This document shows positions 41,079-48,773 of a stretch of 60,332 bases of DNA, piece after piece. Under the pieces are notes generated by a model. The model was not told the origin of the DNA and made no database searches. It was given only the letters and a program-made list of their open reading frames with translations. The stretch is taken from positions 1 to 60,332 of IMG/VR virus record IMGVR_UViG_3300043772_002998; one strand, given 5' to 3'. The position numbers were made by a program, and so were the translations under genes. Numbering within the stretch: the first letter of the stretch is position 1; every line of letters starts with the position of its first letter. The stretch comes from a virus.

Positions 41079-42236
41079 ATGTTCACAGACGACAACGCAA
41101 GCGCCGACGCAATGCCGACCGCGCAACGGCCGCCATTTACGGCGCTGCCGAACTGGATGCGGGGGCGGTTTACGGCAGAGGAGATCGGGCTTCTCTGGTG
41201 CCTGCAGTCCTACTTCCCGGATATTCGGCCGTCGGTCGGGACGCTGGAGAGGGTCACGGGGATCAGCCGGCGGCAGCTGCATCGAATGCTGACGGTGCTG
41301 GATCGCGACGGGGTGACGGTGCGCCGGTCAAGGCGCCGGTCAGACGGGGGGAAGACCGCGAACGGATACGGGCTGCGGCTGTGGGATGAGGACGCGAGCC
41401 GGACGATCCGAGCGGGTGAGGGCGGGGGGGTATGTGCCACACAGTCACATGCCCATGTGCCACACAGTCACATCCCATGTGCCACGGTGACACCCCCCCC
41501 ATGTGCCACACAGTCACATGCCCATGTGCCACACAGTCACATCCCATGTGCCACGGTGGCACATCAGGAAGAAGAACAAGGGGAACAAGAACAAGGCTTG
41601 AAGAAAGAAATCCAACAGCCGTACCCCCCTAAAAGCCCCCCCCAGGGGGGGAGCACCCCGCAAGCGGGGCCCGTTTTGGGGTTCCAAACGGAAGAGGTCC
41701 CCAGAAGGCCCCAGAATGCCCCTGAAATCGACGCCAGCCCCATCGGTACGCAACAGCCCCCGGAAAGGCCTTCTAGCGCCACGCAACAGCCACTGGCGGT
41801 TGTTGCTGATCCCAGTTCAACCCCAGTCGTTGAAGGTGCCGACAAGCCCAAGGCGAAGCGTTCCGCGGCGGCGCGGGATCCGTTCGCGAGCAAAACCCTT
41901 CCAGCGACTGCGGTCCCAGATGATCTGCTGGACTGTCAGCAGCTGCTAGCCGAGTGGTGGCAGGTGAAGGGCCGTGGCCGCACCCGGGTGGCATTCAATC
42001 GAGCATGCGGGTTGCTGCGGCAGCAGTCGCCAGAGGATCGGCGGCAGATGCTCACCAATGCCGTGATTGGCGGTTGGCAGGGGCTGCATGAGATACAGAA
42101 AGGCCGTGGTGTTTCCAACGGGCAGGGGATGGGTTATGGTGAGCGCCGGCTGACCCAGAACGAGCGGAGCACGCTGGAGGCGATGGCTATCGTTCGTGGT
42201 GAGCGGCCTGGTTTTTCGATCTTTCGTGCCCCATGA
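41079..42236 (+). CDS. Replication initiator-like protein (lambda O-like layout)
   Basis: 385 residues. The N-terminal 110 residues form a winged helix-turn-helix (FTAEEIGLLWCLQSYFPDIR, VGTLERVTGISRRQLHRMLT, VLDRDGVTVRRSRRR). The middle (120-165) is coded by the iteron array and reads as repeated CATQSHAHVPHSHIP. After a Pro-rich linker, the C-terminal domain (LLAEWWQVKGRGRTRVAFNR) may contact helicase or loader. Origin repeats inside the initiator gene recall lambda O. No polymerase or helicase signature is present. Confidence 0.7.
   Translation: MFTDDNASADAMPTAQRPPFTALPNWMRGRFTAEEIGLLWCLQSYFPDIRPSVGTLERVTGISRRQLHRMLTVLDRDGVTVRRSRRRSDGGKTANGYGLRLWDEDASRTIRAGEGGGVCATQSHAHVPHSHIPCATVTPPPCATQSHAHVPHSHIPCATVAHQEEEQGEQEQGLKKEIQQPYPPKSPPQGGSTPQAGPVLGFQTEEVPRRPQNAPEIDASPIGTQQPPERPSSATQQPLAVVADPSSTPVVEGADKPKAKRSAAARDPFASKTLPATAVPDDLLDCQQLLAEWWQVKGRGRTRVAFNRACGLLRQQSPEDRRQMLTNAVIGGWQGLHEIQKGRGVSNGQGMGYGERRLTQNERSTLEAMAIVRGERPGFSIFRAP
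41432..41564 (+). repeat. Iteron array, candidate replication origin
   Basis: Six copies: ATGTGCCACACAGTCACAT at 41432, 41455, 41501 and 41524, and variants ATGTGCCACGGTGACAC at 41477 and ATGTGCCACGGTGGCACAT at 41546. The last is a perfect 19-base palindrome. Copies are 22-24 bases apart, about two helix turns, and the set of three repeats with a 69-base period. A purine-rich, A-rich stretch (41566-41612) follows and could unwind. Confidence 0.8.
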
Positions 42237-42655
42237 TCACAGAATCACAATTTTTTCAGGCTTTGCATACATTATGCGAAGTGCTGCCATTCAGTAAGCA
42301 GCTGAGCCCTGAGAGCAAGGCAGCGTTGTGGGATATGTTCCCGGAGCGTGCGAAGCGGGACTTAAATCCGGGTGATTTGAGGTGGGCGATGGAACAGCGA
42401 TTACTGGATCCAGACCCGCCGCGTGAAATGGCGATGTCTACTGTATTCCTGCATTATTGCTATCCGAAACGTGATGGATGGCCGGCGTTGGATGCGGGGC
42501 CGCGGCGGCGGGATCCACGGGATCTGGCTACGTGGGTGCCTGGGCAGGCGTTGCCGATGCAACAGGAGGCGAAGCAGCTGCCGGGATCGGCCCCGGTCTT
42601 TGACTGTGACGCGAACTGGGCTGGTGGTTTTATCGGGCATGGTGATCGCCGATGA
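42233..42655 (+). CDS. Hypothetical protein after the initiator
   Basis: 140 residues (FQALHTLCEVLPFSKQLSPE, AALWDMFPERAKRDLNPGDL, MAMSTVFLHYCYP). The first 80 residues are helical. It overlaps the initiator stop by four bases. In lambdoid phages the helicase loader P follows O, and this small protein occupies that place. No ATPase motif is seen, so the loader role is only positional. Confidence 0.65.
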   Translation: MITESQFFQALHTLCEVLPFSKQLSPESKAALWDMFPERAKRDLNPGDLRWAMEQRLLDPDPPREMAMSTVFLHYCYPKRDGWPALDAGPRRRDPRDLATWVPGQALPMQQEAKQLPGSAPVFDCDANWAGGFIGHGDRR

Positions 42656-43029
42656 AAAGGACCGTGATTGGCGTGGGCCCTTTGCTGGCCGGGATGGTGG
42701 CGAAAGGGCTGGTGACGCTGGAACAACTAGACACGCCGACCCCGAGGTGGCAGGCAGAACTACCGCTGATGACTGAGTATCGGGCAATGGACGGTCAGCC
42801 GGCGCCTGAATGGCGCAATTCAGCGCGGGAATGGATCGAGGCGCACCCGGGCGATTGGGTGGCGTTGCAGAAACTGCATGCGGAAGCACGGCAGAACCGT
42901 GAGGAGTTCCGGCGGTCCCGGTCGGGCCTTGGTTGGCCGGCGGCAGCGGGAGAACGGCTGGCGGAAGTGCCGGCGACGCCTGCCAGGGGGTGGGCGGATT
43001 CGGATGACCTTGTGGATTTTGAGCCATGA
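42652..43029 (+). CDS. Hypothetical protein of the replication operon
   Basis: 125 residues (MKRTVIGVGPLLAGMVAKGL opening, then WRNSAREWIEAHPGDWVALQ). Overlaps both neighbours by four bases, so it is made with the initiator and the methyltransferase. Function unknown. Confidence 0.65.
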   Translation: MKRTVIGVGPLLAGMVAKGLVTLEQLDTPTPRWQAELPLMTEYRAMDGQPAPEWRNSAREWIEAHPGDWVALQKLHAEARQNREEFRRSRSGLGWPAAAGERLAEVPATPARGWADSDDLVDFEP

Positions 43030-44219
43030 TCGCTCCTTTCGTACTTCACCTCGGCGATTGCCTCGACGTGTTGCGCACGATGGAGGCGGAGAGTGTTCAC
43101 GCGATCGTGACGGATCCGCCCTATGGGTTGGCGTTCATGGGCAAGCGGTGGGATTACGACGTGCCCAGCGTGGAAATCTGGGCCGAGTGTCTGCGCGTGC
43201 TGAAGCCCGGCGGGCACCTGCTGGCGTTCGCCGGGACAAGGACACAGCATCGGATGGCGTGCAGGATTGAGGATGCGGGCTTTGAGATTCGGGACATGAT
43301 TGCCTGGGTCTACGGGTCGGGGTTCCCGAAATCGATGGACGTGAGCAAGGCGATTGATCGGGTGGCAGGGGCGGAGCGGGAGGTGGTGGGCTCAAAGCTT
43401 GGCCAGCCAGGCTATCGCAGCGGTCCAACAGGTGAAAACGACGTGTACGGCGCCGGTTTGGCGAATGGTGACGCGAAGTGCGAAGTAACCGCCCCCGCCA
43501 CCCCCGAAGCCCAGCAGTGGGCCGGCTGGGGCACAGCGCTAAAGCCCGCCCTGGAGCCCATCACCATGGCCCGCAAGCCACTGGCCGGCACCGTGGCAGC
43601 GAACGTGTTGGAGCACGGCACCGGTGCGCTGAATGTTGATGGTTGCAGGGTGGCGGCTGAAGACGGCTACACAGAGAATGCCGTAACTCAAGGAGTCAAC
43701 ACGGCTCAAACGTCCTACGCGCCTGCCGTGGTTCGTAGAACGTTTGAGCCGTGTCAATCCGGCCGCTGGCCCGCCAATTTGGTCCACGACGGCAGCGAAG
43801 ATGTCATGGAGTTGTTTCCAGAGACGTCCAGTGGAGCGCTAAACCAAGCAAGCGTCAAGGCAACCAACCGGATCTACAACAACTTTCCCAATACCTACGC
43901 CAACCCTAAGCAGTTTGAGCCAAGTACCGGCAGCGCCGCCCGGTTCTTCTACACCGCCAAGGCCAGCGCCGCCGAACGGCAAGGCGTCACCCATCCGACG
44001 GTGAAGCCCCTCGACTTGATGGCCTACCTCTGCCGGCTGGTGACCCCACCCGGCGGGATCGTGCTGGATCCATTCGCCGGCAGCGGCACCACCCTGAAGG
44101 CTGCGATCTCCGAAGGCTTTCAGGCCATCGGCATTGAACGCGACCCCGCTTACCACGCCATGGCTGAACGGCGCCTCAACGGGGCCCAGCTGGGCTTGTC
44201 GCTAGGGGGGTTGCCATGA
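43026..44219 (+). CDS. Site-specific DNA methyltransferase
   Basis: A 397-residue amino-methyltransferase with the order of the beta class. The catalytic motif DPPYG is at residues 30-34, and GGHLLAFAGTRTQHRM follows. The AdoMet-binding motif LDPFAGSGTTLKAA is near residue 350. It modifies adenine or cytosine in phage DNA, probably to evade host restriction. No partner endonuclease is seen. The region between (about residues 215-260), where target recognition varies, contains a 21-base inverted repeat. Confidence 0.88.
   Translation: MIAPFVLHLGDCLDVLRTMEAESVHAIVTDPPYGLAFMGKRWDYDVPSVEIWAECLRVLKPGGHLLAFAGTRTQHRMACRIEDAGFEIRDMIAWVYGSGFPKSMDVSKAIDRVAGAEREVVGSKLGQPGYRSGPTGENDVYGAGLANGDAKCEVTAPATPEAQQWAGWGTALKPALEPITMARKPLAGTVAANVLEHGTGALNVDGCRVAAEDGYTENAVTQGVNTAQTSYAPAVVRRTFEPCQSGRWPANLVHDGSEDVMELFPETSSGALNQASVKATNRIYNNFPNTYANPKQFEPSTGSAARFFYTAKASAAERQGVTHPTVKPLDLMAYLCRLVTPPGGIVLDPFAGSGTTLKAAISEGFQAIGIERDPAYHAMAERRLNGAQLGLSLGGLP
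43699..43754 (+). repeat. Large inverted repeat inside the methyltransferase gene
   Basis: Arm 1 (43699-43719) and arm 2 (43734-43754) match over 21 bases with one mismatch. ACACGGCTCAAACGT begins arm 1 and ACGTTTGAGCCGTGT ends arm 2. The loop is 14 bases. The frame stays open through it. Such a stem is far beyond chance in coding DNA. Confidence 0.85.
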
Positions 44220-44869
44220 TCACCGAATGGCAAGACACCCATCCGGTCAAGCCGGATCCTGGCAGCGGGTTGTATGTGAGGCCCGATGGCAGCACGGCGG
44301 TACCGGCGAAGAAGCTGATCGATTGGGCATACCCGCCGCCGCCGGGGCAGCCGGAACGCAATCGAGCGGTGAGGGCTGCGTGCGCGACCCATGCAAGGTT
44401 TGTGGCGGGGAAGGGCCCGGCGGTGGATCTGGCGAAGGTGCCGGATGCTGAACGTCCCACGGTTGGGACACTCGTTGGCCATCGGTTTTGGGAGCGGCTG
44501 GATGTGCTGGGCGCGCCGGTGCATACGGCGTTCCCTGGCGATCCGTTCGGGACCACCATCGATCTGCTGGTGAGATTCAAGGAGGGCGGTCTGAACGCGG
44601 TGGCGTCGCTGCAGACTGCCCCGAAGGATGGGGTGCGGCGGGATGCGGTGATGGCAGAGCTTGGGGTAGCGTTACATATCCTGTCCGATCTTCATAGTAC
44701 GTTAATCCCGAAAGCGTTTGTGATTTGGGCGCAACCACAAAAGGTAGAAATTGAGTTGCTGGATGCGGACGTCTGTACGATTGAATGGTTCCATGCGTGG
44801 AAGTTATGCCGATGGCAGGAGAAAAGGGATGAGATTATGACCCATTACGGAATCGAGCCGAAGCAATGA
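44216..44869 (+). CDS. Putative degenerate PD-(D/E)XK nuclease-like protein
   Basis: 217 residues. The region HTAFPGDPFGTTIDLLVRFK, then NAVASLQTAPKDGV and AVMAELGVALHI, has the outline of phage PD-(D/E)XK nucleases (ID ... DxKT ... AELxAY). But the expected D-x-K is S-L-Q, so activity is doubtful. The end (ELLDADVCTIEWFHAWKLCR) is intact-looking. It overlaps the methyltransferase gene by four bases. Confidence 0.55.
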   Translation: MITEWQDTHPVKPDPGSGLYVRPDGSTAVPAKKLIDWAYPPPPGQPERNRAVRAACATHARFVAGKGPAVDLAKVPDAERPTVGTLVGHRFWERLDVLGAPVHTAFPGDPFGTTIDLLVRFKEGGLNAVASLQTAPKDGVRRDAVMAELGVALHILSDLHSTLIPKAFVIWAQPQKVEIELLDADVCTIEWFHAWKLCRWQEKRDEIMTHYGIEPKQ

Positions 44870-45006
44870 CTGACGACATGCTGACGACGGATCAGGGGAC
44901 GGTAGATGTCGGTGGCCCTGCGCCGCCGTTGTGGCCGGAGGAGATGCCGGCGACGATCGAAACCCTTAACGCCATCGCCCACGAACTTCAACACGAAACA
45001 CCATGA
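44866..45006 (+). CDS. Tiny hypothetical protein
   Basis: 46 residues, overlapping both neighbours by four bases (ATGA). Acidic and Pro-rich (VGGPAPPLWPEEMPATIETL). Function unknown. Confidence 0.55.
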   Translation: MTDDMLTTDQGTVDVGGPAPPLWPEEMPATIETLNAIAHELQHETP

Positions 45007-45206
45007 CCACCTACACAGCATCACAACCCCTGATTCCGAGCGTGGGGGAGCACTGGGAATCCCCGAGGGGGAACCGGTATGAATGCACCAGAACGCAGGC
45101 TGATGGGCTGGTGTACTTCACGCCGCTACCCGGGTCCGGCGGGGTGTTGCATTGCTGGAACACCCGCTTTCGGCTGAAAGGCTGGCAGCGGCTGGCAGTG
45201 GGGTAA
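45003..45206 (+). CDS. Small beta-rich protein
   Basis: 67 residues. PSVGEHWESPRGNRYECTRT and HCWNTRFRLKGWQRL suggest a single SH3-like beta domain. It is the last gene of this operon before a terminator. Function unknown. Confidence 0.65.
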   Translation: MTTYTASQPLIPSVGEHWESPRGNRYECTRTQADGLVYFTPLPGSGGVLHCWNTRFRLKGWQRLAVG

Positions 45207-45212
45207 GGGCAC

Positions 45213-45248
45213 AAAAAAGCGGCTGCCGGCATGATGGCTGGCAGCCGC
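45213..45248 (-). terminator. Terminator for the 45267-45632 gene
   Basis: On the minus strand GCGGCTGCCAGC/GCCGGCAGCCGC is followed by TTTTTT. It ends the convergent minus-strand gene, and its stem may also slow plus-strand transcription. Confidence 0.8.
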
Positions 45249-45266
45249 GGGGCGGTGGGGGAGGGA

Positions 45267-45632
45267 TCAGCCTTCCCCGTCGTCGTCTTCATCTGCCAGG
45301 TCTTCGCTGACCACGGCAGCACCGGCGAGATCAGAGAGGCTTTCAAGCGCGACCATGAGCCGCTCGCTGTCGGAAGCCCAGGCGAGGAAGCAGGCGGCTT
45401 GAGATTCGCGCTCTTCCTGGCTGATGGCGGCATCGGTGCTGGTGATGCCGCTGATCAGGTCGCTCAGTTCTTCCTCGTGATGCTGTCGGTAGTTTTTCAG
45501 CAGCTCATAGCCCACTAGGAAGGCGTGATCAGGCGAGAGGGAGAGCGTTTCGAGGTGCAGGAGGGCATTAGAGACGGGTGCCGGCAGCTCCATTTCCATT
45601 TCGTCTTCATTGAAGGGGGTGAAGGGTTCCAC
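45267..45632 (-). CDS. Acidic protein in opposite orientation
   Basis: 121 residues with many Glu and Asp (ends AAVVSEDLADEDDDGEG) and a helical middle (LSPDHAFLVGYELLKNYRQH). It is read against the replication genes and has its own promoter (TATAGT at about 45656) and terminator. Small, acidic, singly transcribed early proteins can be DNA mimics or host take-over factors, which is an inference. Confidence 0.65.
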   Translation of the reverse strand: MEPFTPFNEDEMEMELPAPVSNALLHLETLSLSPDHAFLVGYELLKNYRQHHEEELSDLISGITSTDAAISQEERESQAACFLAWASDSERLMVALESLSDLAGAAVVSEDLADEDDDGEG

Positions 45633-45794
45633 GGGTGTGGGTCAGTGCGGAAGCACTATAGACCATGCCGAACGTTGCGGAATATGACTAGGGGTGTTGC
45701 CTGGGGTTTGCATGGGTGGTAATGTATGGAAGTCAGCAGGCCGAGCGCGCCGCTGACGCATCCACACCACGTCCGGCGGGAGCCGGCAACACCA

Positions 45795-46196
45795 ATGAAA
45801 ACGACCACGATTCAAGGGATCACCCGGGCCAACTGGGGCGCATGGCTGGAGGCGACCGCGCGGCGGGTTGTGCCGATCATCGCCCTGGCCTATGTGGCGG
45901 GCATAGCGGTTGGCGCCTTCGTGCATGGGCTGAATGAAGGGCTGGCGGCACTGGTGCGCGAACCGCGGCGGGAGGCTGTGCAGGATGCCCCGGTGGCGGT
46001 TGCGGAGGCCCTGCCGGCGATGGCAGCACCGATCGCCGGGGCGATCGCCCCTGCGGCTCCTGCGGTGCGCCCTGTGCGGGCTGCGGAAGCAGTCACCCTG
46101 GCGCAGCTGACGAATCGGGAGCTTATGCAGCTGGTGGGCACCCGGCGGCGGCTGCCGAAGACACAGCTCATTGCGATGGCGGTGCAGATGGCATAG
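45795..46196 (+). CDS. Membrane protein, paralogue of 36766-37185
   Basis: 133 residues from ATG 45795. The transmembrane segment PIIALAYVAGIAVGAFVHGL matches the 36766-37185 product (YVAGxAVGxxxH). After an Ala/Pro-rich linker the C-terminus (LAQLTNRELMQLVGTRRRLP, KTQLIAMAV) is a SAP-like helical motif. The longer frame from 45726 has no coding look. Function unknown. Confidence 0.65.
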   Translation: MKTTTIQGITRANWGAWLEATARRVVPIIALAYVAGIAVGAFVHGLNEGLAALVREPRREAVQDAPVAVAEALPAMAAPIAGAIAPAAPAVRPVRAAEAVTLAQLTNRELMQLVGTRRRLPKTQLIAMAVQMA

Positions 46197-46225
46197 GATG
46201 CCGCTGCAAATGACCCTCTGATTTT

Positions 46226-46489
46226 ATGGCTGGCGTCATGCTTTCCGTTCATGACTCTGAGTTTGAGCAGCGGTATCCCAACTTCTGCAAAACATATGAC
46301 GCCATGGGCCGACGCATCCGCATGATTGAATCATGCAACCCAGAGACTGGAGAGGTTGTGCGGCTTGACCTTGATGCCTACAACCTTCTCCGGCGGTTGC
46401 CTTTTGCGTGGCGATTCCACTCCAAGCTCGGGATTGCGCGCCGGCATGGGTTCTTCCCCGCTCCGCTGACGATCGTGCCCATCCCCTGA
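46226..46489 (+). CDS. Small hypothetical protein
   Basis: 87 residues, or 83 from ATG 46238 (MLSVHDSEFEQRYPNFCKTY). Mixed alpha and beta, with a basic C-terminal part (AWRFHSKLGIARRHGFFPAP). Function unknown. Confidence 0.6.
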   Translation: MAGVMLSVHDSEFEQRYPNFCKTYDAMGRRIRMIESCNPETGEVVRLDLDAYNLLRRLPFAWRFHSKLGIARRHGFFPAPLTIVPIP

Positions 46490-46503
46490 TCACACCACCA
46501 CCC

Positions 46504-46836
46504 ATGGCCAACGCAAACAAGCGCAAAGGCGACGCCTTCGAGCTGAGCATCCAGCGGTACCTTGCGGAGCGGTTGGACTGCGAGCGGATCCCGGCCGGTG
46601 CGACCGTTGACCGGGGGGACCTCTGGACCCGGACGTGCCTGGTGCAATGCAAAAACCAGAAGGCGATCCGCCTCGGGGAGTGGTTGCGGGAGACGATCCA
46701 GCAGCAGCAGGACGCGAAGAAGCCCTTGCATGCTCTGGTGATCAAGCGCTACCGCACCACCGACCCAGCAGATCAGTTTGTCGTGATGACGCTGGAGCAG
46801 TTGCGGGAGCTGCTGGCGGGGCAGGCGCAACCATGA
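46504..46836 (+). CDS. Holliday junction resolvase-like nuclease
   Basis: 110 residues from ATG 46504. The pattern KRKGDAFELSIQRYL, then RIPAGATVDRGDLW and VQCKNQKAIRLGEWL, is that of archaeal Hjc-like and phage PD-(D/E)XK resolvases: Glu in the first helix, D-x-x-D, then Q/E-C-K. Here the residue before Cys-Lys is Gln, as V-Q-C-K. It would cut four-way junctions left by RecE/RecT recombination or replication before packaging. Confidence 0.75.
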   Translation: MANANKRKGDAFELSIQRYLAERLDCERIPAGATVDRGDLWTRTCLVQCKNQKAIRLGEWLRETIQQQQDAKKPLHALVIKRYRTTDPADQFVVMTLEQLRELLAGQAQP

Positions 46837-47258
46837 AAGAAACCATAACCGGGACAGTCCAGGGCGAGTACGCACGGCGATACCCGTCGTACACGTACCG
46901 CAAGCCAGTGCAAAGCCCGCTCACACCGCATGAACTGTATGCCGACCGGGTGTACTGGGACCGTGAATACCCAAGGTGGAGCAAAGCTATTCCACTAGCT
47001 GCAATCCAGTGTGTTGAGCTGGCGGATTATTCAATCACCACCGACGATCACCCGTTGTATCCCAAGGCGATCCTTCGGGTAGAGGTATGGTTGCAACCCA
47101 ACCAGTACACAGCGGCAAAAAATGCGGTGCTTTTGCGTGAATTCATGATCAGCCTTGAATTGTTCCTGACCAAGTGGGAGGATGTGCGAGATGAGCTGAT
47201 CCGGGAGGCCTTCGGGCCTCCTAGAGCCAGAGTAAACAACTGCAACAATCCCCCGTGA
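46833..47258 (+). CDS. Hypothetical protein
   Basis: 141 residues from ATG 46833, overlapping the resolvase gene by four bases. Tyr-rich N-terminal part (YARRYPSYTYRKPVQSPLTP) and a helical end (LLREFMISLELFLTKWEDVR). Function unknown. Confidence 0.65.
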   Translation: MKETITGTVQGEYARRYPSYTYRKPVQSPLTPHELYADRVYWDREYPRWSKAIPLAAIQCVELADYSITTDDHPLYPKAILRVEVWLQPNQYTAAKNAVLLREFMISLELFLTKWEDVRDELIREAFGPPRARVNNCNNPP

Positions 47259-47319
47259 CGAACGATCCGCAGACCTAGGCTTGCTTTGTCACCCGACAAC
47301 CTCTCTCAATCCCAGTCCA

Positions 47320-47634
47320 ATGACCACACCCGAAGACCTCCTGCGGCATCTACAGGAACTCCCAACCTTCACTCTGCCGACTATTCACCTAAACGGCACC
47401 GGCGCGCAGTCGTTAAAGGATGAATACCGCGCATTGCGGAAGGCGGTTGAAACCGCCGAAGATGCGCTTGTCGCCGCCACCTGCAACGGCCGCGACTTCT
47501 ACCCCCAAGAACCCGGAGCATTTGAGGCAGCTCGGCGGGAGCGGGAGGAGATGCAAGGCCATCTCGCCCGGGTCCGCCAGTATGCGGAACGGTGGGAGCT
47601 GCACGCCATGGATCACGTCCGCGGCAAAGACTGA
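47320..47634 (+). CDS. Small coiled-coil protein
   Basis: 104 residues from ATG 47320 (MTTPEDLLRHLQELPTFTLP). After residue 25 it is mostly a charged coiled coil (KDEYRALRKAVETAEDALVA; RREREEMQGHLARVRQYAER). Function unknown. Confidence 0.65.
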   Translation: MTTPEDLLRHLQELPTFTLPTIHLNGTGAQSLKDEYRALRKAVETAEDALVAATCNGRDFYPQEPGAFEAARREREEMQGHLARVRQYAERWELHAMDHVRGKD

Positions 47635-47683
47635 TCCTGACCCGTTTCCATCCATCCATCCATCCCCCACCCCATCCCCAGCT

Positions 47684-47998
47684 ATGAACCTGACCCCCAC
47701 CGAAGCCCTGCGCCGCCTTCGCCTGCTCTACCGCAACGCTCACCACATCTCCACCGGTCCCGTCGATGATCTGACGGTACTGTGGTGGGCGTCGCCGCTG
47801 CTGCTGTCCAATTGGGCAACCCATAAGATCCGTTCCGGCGGGTGGTCGTTTGATGCCACCCAAACGGTGGTGCGGGACGCGAAGCAGCTGCAGCGGCGGG
47901 CGATCTTGGCACCCCCTGAGGATGCCGTGATGCCTGAGCCGCCAACTACGGGCGCCGACCCTTTCGATGCCCTGTTGCCGATTGAGGGGAACCGGTGA
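47684..47998 (+). CDS. Small helical protein
   Basis: 104 residues from ATG 47684 (TPTEALRRLRLLYRNAHHIS, WWASPLLLSNWATHKIR). The upstream frame is not coding. Function unknown. Confidence 0.6.
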   Translation: MNLTPTEALRRLRLLYRNAHHISTGPVDDLTVLWWASPLLLSNWATHKIRSGGWSFDATQTVVRDAKQLQRRAILAPPEDAVMPEPPTTGADPFDALLPIEGNR

Positions 47999-48174
47999 GC
48001 CGCGGCTATGTGTTCCCGTTCCGCGTCGTAGCCCGTCGGCATGGCGCGGAACCCGCCCGGATTGATTGCCTGGCATCGACGCCCGCGGCTGCGGTGCTGA
48101 TCGGCCGGCGGTGCTTTCCGGGCTGGCTGATCAGCGCCACACCACGTCCCATTCGCGTTCTGTACCTCGCATGA
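47995..48174 (+). CDS. Tiny basic protein
   Basis: 59 residues from GTG 47995, overlapping both neighbours by four bases. A small alpha/beta pattern (YVFPFRVVARRHGAEPARID, STPAAAVLIGRRCFPGWLIS) is common among cyanophage small proteins. Function unknown. Confidence 0.55.
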   Translation: MSRGYVFPFRVVARRHGAEPARIDCLASTPAAAVLIGRRCFPGWLISATPRPIRVLYLA

Positions 48175-48419
48175 GCACCTCCACCCCCACCCTTGACCAG
48201 GCCCGCGAGGCCCTCGCCATCGCTGGCAAAGCTGGCAGGGAGCTGCAGCGCGACTACATCGTGGCTGCCCTGCGAAAGCGGCACGCGGGACTGAAGGCAT
48301 CCTACGAAGTCTCGCCAACGCCAGCCCATCGCGCCCTCGTGGCGGAGCTGGCCATGCTGGTGTGCTGGGTGGAGTCGCTTCCCTGCGACCCGCCGCCGCT
48401 GCCAGATGACGGATTGTGA
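48171..48419 (+). CDS. Small helical protein
   Basis: 82 residues (TLDQAREALAIAGKAGRELQ then AALRKRHAGLKASYEVSPTP). Overlaps the previous gene by four bases and ends the run. Function unknown. Confidence 0.6.
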   Translation: MSTSTPTLDQAREALAIAGKAGRELQRDYIVAALRKRHAGLKASYEVSPTPAHRALVAELAMLVCWVESLPCDPPPLPDDGL

Positions 48420-48436
48420 CGCGGGCATGACCAGGG

Positions 48437-48457
48437 GTGTCACGAGTGATCTACGAT
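48437..48457 (+). promoter_or_regulatory. Accessory promoter-like element D, plus strand
   Basis: GTGTCACGAGTGATCTACGAT aligned with elements A to C differs at a few bases and keeps the ACGARTG and CTAYGAT blocks. It points toward the 48518 gene, so the element follows gene orientation. Confidence 0.45.
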
Positions 48458-48466
48458 ATGGGAACC

Positions 48467-48482
48467 GGAGGGGAGGCCCTCC
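48467..48482 (+). promoter_or_regulatory. Leader hairpin with GAGG loop
   Basis: GGAGGG-gagg-CCCTCC, extended by a bulged GGAA/TTCC stem (48461-48487). It lies 36 bases before ATG 48518. Confidence 0.5.
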
Positions 48483-48517
48483 GTTCCTTTCGTCCGGCCC
48501 CGCAGCCGGCCCCCAGC

Positions 48518-48691
48518 ATGGCCAACAACCAAGTTGTTGAGTTGATTGCTCAGTTCACGGCAGAAGCCGAATCCGTGGCATCTGAGCTTCGGCACCTGCT
48601 CCCACATAGCGACCCCGGCCGCTACTTGGATCTGATCCGGCGATATTCAGAGCTGAAAGGGTGGATCACAACCTGTCAAGCTCGCGCCTGA
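48518..48691 (+). CDS. Small helical protein
   Basis: 57 residues from ATG 48518 (NNQVVELIAQFTAEAESVAS, YLDLIRRYSELKGWITTC), an all-helical small domain. A longer frame from 48437 overlaps the promoter-like element and hairpin, so it is unlikely. Terminator follows at 48700. Function unknown. Confidence 0.6.
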   Translation: MANNQVVELIAQFTAEAESVASELRHLLPHSDPGRYLDLIRRYSELKGWITTCQARA

Positions 48692-48699
48692 CCCCCCCC

Positions 48700-48725
48700 G
48701 CCCCGGCACCCCCCGGGGCTTTTTC
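48700..48725 (+). terminator. Terminator after 48518 gene
   Basis: GCCCCGG/CCGGGGC stem followed by TTTTTC. Confidence 0.75.
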
Positions 48726-48738
48726 ATGCCCGCTCGTG

Positions 48739-48767
48739 TTGACGGCAGCCCGCTGCGGGGGTATTGT
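48739..48767 (+). promoter_or_regulatory. Sigma-70-like promoter
   Basis: TTGACG (48739-48744), spacer of 17 bases, TATTGT (48762-48767). Predicted transcription starts near 48774 and would reach the terminator at 48790-48826 after about 50 bases. Confidence 0.6.
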
Positions 48768-48773
48768 GCCATC

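Noticed and set aside
41432-41564. CRISPR array
   Set aside because: Repeats are 17-19 bases with spacers of 3-7 bases and lie in an open reading frame. They are iterons.
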